Shown piece after piece: positions 53,898-60,000 of a DNA stretch of 60,000 nucleotides (the first letter of the stretch is position 1; every line of letters starts with the position of its first letter). The position numbers and the translations under genes were made by a program. A model generated the notes under the pieces. That model ran no database searches. It saw only the letters and a program-made list of their open reading frames with translations, and was not told where the DNA came from. Source of the DNA: Nymphaea colorata (Eukaryota; Streptophyta; Magnoliopsida; Nymphaeales; Nymphaeaceae); NCBI RefSeq assembly GCF_008831285.2, contig NC_045146.1, positions 17,355,149 through 17,415,148 of the forward strand, given 5' to 3'.

Positions 53898-54392
53898 ATG
53901 GACAACAAGGATGTGTCTGCTTTAGTGAGAGAGAGTAGTGGGTGTTTATATTTGGCATCGCTTGCTTGGAGTGATGGAAGTACAACTACTGATGAAGGAA
54001 GCCTCCTCATGCACTGCCTACTAGCAGTTCAAGAAATCGATAGGCTTGATGGCATCATTAAGGTAATTGTAACAATGGAAAGTTTCATTAGCCGCTGCTG
54101 CAGTACTTGAGAGACAATTCTGTTCAGTAGGTTTTGGGTGACCCCTTAGTCGAGTGCAAAACAAGCTGGTTTTTATTAAAGATGACCCAACACTTGAGGT
54201 GTTTCATTTGCTTAAAAGGGTGGACAGGACCATTACCAGGCAAGTTTGGCATCGGCCTCCTCCAAACTGGATGCCGTATAAGGACATTTTATAAAGTGTC
54301 GGATCGCTCCCAATCCCATTTTTGTTGTAAATACTCTCCTCATTTTTGTTAATAAACTCCGGGGCAAACCCCATCAGTTCTCCGAAAAAAAA
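53898..54392 (+). mobile_element. 5'-truncated retroposon-like remnant with RNase-H-like frame
   Basis: A 70-codon frame (53898-54110) reads like a fragment of the plant retroelement RNase H-like domain: a RESSGCLYLASLAWSDGS segment, then an acidic/helical segment with AVQEIDRLDGIIKVIV. After it the frame is broken by stops. The segment ends with TTAATAAACTCCGGGG, CCCCATCAGTTCTCCG and an A8 tract (54385-54392), as at the 3' end of a non-LTR element. The conserved catalytic residues cannot be confirmed, and the 5' limit is unknown. Dead copy if correct. Confidence 0.4.
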
Positions 54393-55541
54393 GTACGGTG
54401 AAAAATATCATTAAAGCAAACCACGTGTTGTTTGACTAGAAAAAAACCCAAGTTTAGTTTTTTTTTTAAAAAAAATTGTTTCCTGATTTATATGTAAAAT
54501 AAAAAGCTATATATTGTGCCAAATGGCCTCTTTTTCACATTTAATTACTTTGGATTTTAAACACTGAGTTGATTTTATGTGGACTACCTCTACTTTAATC
54601 CACGATTTTTTTTTATGAATTTAAAAAAGTACGTTTAGGATCTCATGGAGTTCTTGTTAGTAGAGCTTCTTGCAAGTGTTTAATGAATTTACTTTAATTT
54701 AAATCCAACTTTGAAAAAATAGTCGAACTAATGTTCTATGAATTGCTTCAATTTTAGATTCAGAAATATCCGAACTAATATTCCATGAATTTGATCACTT
54801 ACATATTGATCCTATTACCAAATAACCTTTGCCAATAACTTCAAAAAGAGAGAGAGGAGAGAGAGAAGAGAGAGAAGGGTCCTAACGTCAAGTCTGTATT
54901 AGATTTTTAATTAGCATGCAAGATGATCAATTTATAATGTGATTCATGCATCTTTCAAACAAACGATTTTATATTTTTCTTAGAAATACTCAAAGCTCTG
55001 GGATTTTAGGATTTAAGATTTTAAATTTGGTGGCTTTTCAATTAAAGCATGAAGCACTCAATGCTCCTTCAGAAATTTACTGCTGTTCCCAGTTAGCGTG
55101 ACGGTCTAAAACTAAGGCTAAATTGTGTACTAAAAAAGGGACGGTGAGAGTCTCTTGAGTGATTAACATCGCGTGAAAAACAATGTCACGATCAAGGCGT
55201 GAATATGAAAAGAAGCAACAATGAGCGAACCACATGTAGAAAAGAGAAAAAAATAATGCCAATAAACTTACAGAAAATAAAATATAGGCAATGTTCGGTT
55301 TTCCCCCTTTGTTTACTATATCTTACCTAATCATTGGTTTATCATATTATTATAACACATATAATGGTGAATTTATATTTGGAAGATAACTTAAGATATC
55401 GTATTAGAAATTGGATTTTTAATTTGCAAAAAGAGGAGAAAAAACACGTCCCTTAGTTAAAGTGAATTTAGACGGGAGTTGTAATTCTAATGTGCAAGCA
55501 GAAAAAATTATTTAAATTTGCGTACAAGTATTTATCCAAAA
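54393..55541. other. Intergenic AT-rich end of the left contig
   Basis: No gene recognised. A GA-rich simple repeat lies at about 54846-54876. The sequence stops at the scaffold gap. Confidence 0.45.
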
Positions 55542-55641
55542 NNNNNNNNNNNNNNNNNNNNNNNNNNNNNNNNNNNNNNNNNNNNNNNNNNNNNNNNNNN
55601 NNNNNNNNNNNNNNNNNNNNNNNNNNNNNNNNNNNNNNNNN
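55542..55641. other. Assembly gap of exactly 100 N
   Basis: One hundred N bases, a conventional placeholder for a join of unknown length. The sequence after it restarts inside XRN4 intron 21. Confidence 0.98.
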
Positions 55642-58600
55642 TTGTTAGTTCAAAAGTTTGGATGACAACGTATAATAGCTACTCAGTTGTCATTTTCTTT
55701 TGTCTTCTGTATGTATGGTCTAACGTTCATGTTTTCTCTGTTTGCTTACTTTTTTGAACCTTTTTCTATTACAATCGGACTGTTTTCTTGCAATTCGGTT
55801 TGGTTTCTCTTTTGTTCTTAACAATTAGGTCCTTAGTTTTTTACTTTTTCTGAATATCGAATACAACCTAATCACTTGTAGTTACTTGCACTTTTCTGGT
55901 TTTCCACGTACAGTTAGTTGTACTTTGGTTTTCACCACGGCATTTATGACCTGCAGATTGTCACAGTCGGGGACTTGAGGCCAGCACCTGTCCTTTGGCA
56001 CGAAGACAATGGAAGGAGATACGACAATGGAAGGTAAGCATTATCAATTTATGATCATGATGGACGGAAAGGAATTAATCATGTTCATTATATCTCAGGC
56101 ACAATCCTCCTGGAGCAATTTCTGGTAAACAGCTTGGAGATGCAGCTCATCGACTTGTGGTTAATAGCTTACAAATGAAACACGAGCGTCATGGGCAGAT
56201 GCCATATACTGATGGTGGTTTGATTGGCAGTTCGTCTTCCCCATACCAAAATGGCAGATACCATAGTCAAAACCAAAGGCCACGGAATGGGTACATTAAT
56301 CGTGAAGAAAGATTTGTAGCCTCTGCTGCTCAGATGCATCCAAGCCATGCTTATAACCAGGGTTATGTTGATCAATCACAAGCGTATGTGAGGTCACACT
56401 GGCAGGCTCAACCCGCTCAACCATACCATCCTCCATATCAGAATGGTGTTACCAGCAACACCTTATGGTGCAGTGCCTGTGCAGCGACCATTTGCTCCAC
56501 AGTATATGCCACCTCAAGGATATGGGGGCTATGGAAGTTATGGACCAGTAGTAGCACCACCACCGAGTCAGTGGGGACATTATGAGGAACCCCCAGTCGT
56601 GGCACTGCTTCCCGTCAATCAGGTGTCAACAGAGGCCCTGCCAACGTGCAATCTGTGTCCAACAGGTATTCATCTTTGGATAGGAGTAGCAGCAGAAGAT
56701 ATCCACAAGGCAGATATTAGTCTTTTGCTGATGCTCGCAGTGGAGTTCCTCCATAGTTACAGGCTGAGTTTCCTATAACCTAAGATGGTTGTATAGTAGC
56801 TAATTTGAATAATCGCAGTTTTCAGATGCATTCTTTTATTATATTGTTTGAAGAATTAGGTGAATAGGGCATAAGCCGGAATTTGCTGTTGAGATATGAT
56901 CGAGCCCGAGAGGCCATTGTATCATAATGACATGGAATTCTCGTTTATATTGAAAATTGTAGAGTAGAGAAAATGAAATGGAAGAACAGATGCATCGTTG
57001 ACGCCCTCCGTTCTTTGATCTTGCTTGAACATGGAAGTGCAGGCTTAGAATTCGTTTTGACCCCTATTCTATATGCTTATGTGCCGGTGTCTCCAATTAA
57101 TCCCATTAGTTTCCTTGTCGGACAAACGATATCCCTATGAATGCTCGAATCTGACGTGAACAGTGGGATTTCTTGGATGAGCAAGAGAGTAATGGATCCT
57201 AATTGCCTGGGGTCAGTCTCCGAAATTTTATTATGAAGAATTATCTGGTTTCTTCCTTTTCAAAGGATATTTCATCTGACGCATGCGTTCCCAAACTGGA
57301 TACCCGCATGCCTTTTCGACAATAACATAAGTTTACATCTTGGTTGAATCAAAAGCCTTATGCTACTTGGTGTGCAAGTGATTGCAATAAATCAGCAGCA
57401 CGAGAAATGTTTAACCCGATATGGTGCATATTGGCACAGCTTGGTAGCAGCATGTCGTGTGGGAGTAACAGGTGCATTTCGGGAGTTAGCAATGCAAACT
57501 CCATCCGCAAAAGCCTGGAGTCAATTGTGGAATGCGATTTGGAAATGAAGTTGCGGTAATCAGATTGGTAATTAAACAGGTTGGTTCTAGTCATGGCACT
57601 GAATAACAATCTAAAAGTTACTCGAACATGTTAGTGCGGTTGTCTGCCACCTTAGTAATCTGCATACAGGTGGGTCTGGTAAACATTGCTCGACGTTGGT
57701 TAGTGAAATCTTCTGTGTTTTTCTGATATGCCAGGCATGAATCCGCTGGTTACAGAGTTATCCTATCACTTCCCAAACTTGCGCCCTATGAGCCACATGC
57801 TTGGCAATCCGTGCAAGTCTTCACTCTGTCTTGACTGCTACTCATTGAATGAGAATTTCCGTTTGTGGGAGTCAGCTTCTTACGTGAGTGAAGAGCTTGA
57901 ACTTCGTGGAATCGTCGACGTGATATCACATGCTCCAATACCTGTCCTCCAAAATTTGTTCGCAGGGTGGACAAATTCCTAAGCTAACCTATATGCAGAG
58001 GCACAAAGAACACAAATTGCTTCGTTCTTGGCTGTTGTCGTCCTTAATCAAACCTATCCTGGGGCAGGTAACTGGACACTTAACTTCATCAGAGTAATAT
58101 TGTTAGCCGTCGAGAGGCCCCATGCTGCTCGCTGTAGAATGTATAGAGAAACTAGAAACCAATTAGCTGCAAAATATCAAGGGATGAGTTGTTCTTTTAT
58201 AAAGGAATTGATTACTTGCTCACCAGTTTGGGTGACATCTACGCCAGTTTCAGTGGAAGGCTTAGTGATGCGTATTCATGCGACGCTTGCAGCCAAATTA
58301 TGATTCATAAGACTTGCATCGGTGCTTATATGATAAAAACTGGTTTTCTGGAAGAGCTTTATGGGCCCATGATGGCTCCGGAAGCGTAATTGATGGCTAT
58401 GACAATCCAGAAGAACAAATTCCCTGATTTAGATCTGTTTCTGACAAACCAAAAATGAAGTTCATGGTTAAAAAAAAAAATCAAAGCTTTCAAACAACCA
58501 AACTTATGGAGGAGAGTAAACAGAAACAGAGGTTATCATTGATTACGCTTTGGTGACAACGAAGTGTGAATTGTTGATTATTGATTGCAATGTGGTGACT

Positions 58601-60000
58601 ATGAGAGATGGAGGCAAGAACTATGAAAGAATACCAAATGCAAGTCATAATGGTTCCCGTGGTCAGGAATTCAGATTCTGACCAGATGTGACTTTCTGCC
58701 TGCGGATGAAGAATCAGAAATCTCTCATAATTACAGAACTTAAAAGGATGTTGGTGAGACGACAGGCTCCTGTGAATGTGGGAAATTCATCATAAGTTGC
58801 ATCTTGCAGATAGCTATAGGTGGCCAAGGCAAACAGAGCAAGCTTGGAACGTGATATTGACAATGTCAATTGTTAGAATTAAGAAGATTATCGTGTCACT
58901 GGTATAAGAACTGAATATTTTAGGAAGGCAACTGTGTCAATCATATGAGAAATGGATTATCATATCTGAGGGAGATGATTGTATCATTGTTATTAGAATT
59001 CAAGAAACTCATGGGAACAACAGCTCCCCGAGTGCATTTTTTGGACTTGGATCAGCCTGCTTCCCAAGTGCAACTAATGTTAGGGTCCGCACCGGGTGGG
59101 TGTGCATCACAAGTATGGACACCCTTAACTTCTATAAAGATTTTTCCAAGAGAAAACAAACATTTCAAATGTTACGTGTTTTCCCTCGTTTGAACTTTTC
59201 AAAGGTCTGGATAGGATCAATCTCTGGCCGGTCAACCAACCAAAAATATTCAAATTCTTTTTGATATTTACATCTGTTGCGTAAACTGTCTCAAGAGACA
59301 TGGTATAACTGATCGGGCAGGCAGTGGGTTGAAAGCGCATCGTAGATTCGATTTCCATGGGTGCTGTTCTCCTGATACTACAAACAGTGGTTCCAAGACA
59401 CCTTTTAAAGAATGCATTGTACCCTACCCAGGTCCCGTACATAGTTAATAGCCCTGAAGGCAAGGGAAATGAGGGGTTTTTAGGCTTCTTTTATAGGTAA
59501 CCTCCTACTAACTCAAAAAATGCTACCAAACCATATCAAAAAATTATTAACATCTTCTGTTTTTCTATGAGGACCCAAGAAAAGTATCACAGCATTCATG
59601 AAATTATGCCCCACGAAACAAGACGTGATGACGTCCACAAATTGAAATATTCTCACCCAATCAAGGATAAAGGATAGAGCTAGGCCCCAACTATTAATGA
59701 GAGAGCATAAATGCCTAAATCTTAGGGCGGGGTGGCACTATAAACCTACCACCGTCTGGAATCACAGCATTAAATTATCACGCCGACATCGATCAGAAGC
59801 TAGCAAGAAGAAGATACCTGCGAAGTTAAGGATCTTTCCACGACCACCCAAATGACAAAAAGAGTAAAAGAAAGGAGACCACCATCAGAAAAATAAAAAG
59901 GTTACATGAAAAGATAAAAAAGAGTCCGGTCTAATTGGCTTAGCAACCCCAATTTTTCAACTCAAGCGGCTCTTGGTCCACCGGGAAATTAGTCTGAAAG
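55642..60000. repeat. Second copy of the 4.36-kb block, likely assembly duplication
   Basis: Matches 41771-46134 end to end and runs off the window. I count fifteen single-base indels (ten losses and five gains in this copy, net 5 bp, exactly the length difference) and no substitution. Most lie in runs of two to eleven identical bases. This is the pattern of uncorrected long-read errors in an overlapping contig or haplotig, not of sequence divergence between duplicates. Confidence 0.9.
55957..56720 (+). pseudogene. XRN4: Duplicate XRN4 last two exons, frameshifted (artefact likely)
   Basis: Equivalent of XRN4 exons 22 (55957-56033) and 23 (56099-56720). An extra T at 56449-56450 shifts the frame and leads to a stop at 56583-56585; a missing A near 56595 would restore it too late. 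Only the end of the gene is present because the contig starts in intron 21. The first copy at 42088-42851 has the intact frame, so this should not be annotated as a separate gene or a true pseudogene without read support. Confidence 0.85.

Noticed and set aside
56157-56778. A second, truncated XRN4 paralogue after the gap
   Set aside because: It is base-for-base the first copy apart from single-base indels, and its contig begins in the middle of an XRN4 intron directly after 100 N. An assembly duplicate is the simpler explanation.

Overview
This window looks like nuclear DNA of a flowering plant. The genes have many introns with GT-AG borders, the intergenic space is AT-rich and dotted with (AT)n and (CT)n microsatellites, and there are terminal-inverted-repeat transposons, a retroposon-like tail and a piece of plastid DNA. 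Neither protein settles monocot versus eudicot for me. Only two genes can be reconstructed with confidence.

Layout. 1-12998: gene-poor, with short tandem duplications and SSRs and no recognisable gene. 12999-18331 (minus): a five-exon FILAMENT-LIKE PLANT PROTEIN gene (1064 aa, coiled coil), with a probable 5'-UTR intron and a CT-rich leader reaching about 19970. 20150-27100: intergenic, with a GC-rich promoter-like island (about 23370-23720) that has no attached gene, and a decayed imperfect repeat block (26283-26640). 27661-42851 (plus): a complete 23-exon gene for a cytoplasmic-type XRN4/EIN5 5'-3' exoribonuclease (1075 aa by my splice model), with every exon junction in phase. Its intron 2 holds a plastid insertion carrying a trnR-ACG copy in antisense, and intron 6 holds a TIR transposon of about 0.94 kb. 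42852-55541: mostly non-coding, with a possible decayed gene just after XRN4, a textbook non-autonomous hAT-type element with perfect 8-bp target duplications (49719-50721), a small foldback element and a retroposon-like remnant ending in poly-A. 55542-55641: exactly 100 N, a scaffold gap.

55642-60000 repeats 41771-46134 almost base for base. I found 15 single-base indels (net 5 bp, matching the length difference exactly) and no substitution, so this is best read as an unmerged contig overlap or haplotig, not a biological duplication. The copied XRN4 3' end carries two of these indels and is falsely frameshifted.

The two genes are not functionally linked as far as I can see: FPP is a plant-specific vesicle-tethering/cytoskeletal coiled-coil protein and XRN4 is an mRNA-decay enzyme; they lie head to head about 8 kb apart. 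I found no new molecular system. The points most worth a second look are the assembly artefact, the plastid-derived tRNA inside XRN4, the hAT element, two introns whose retention keeps the XRN4 frame open, and the orphan GC island.
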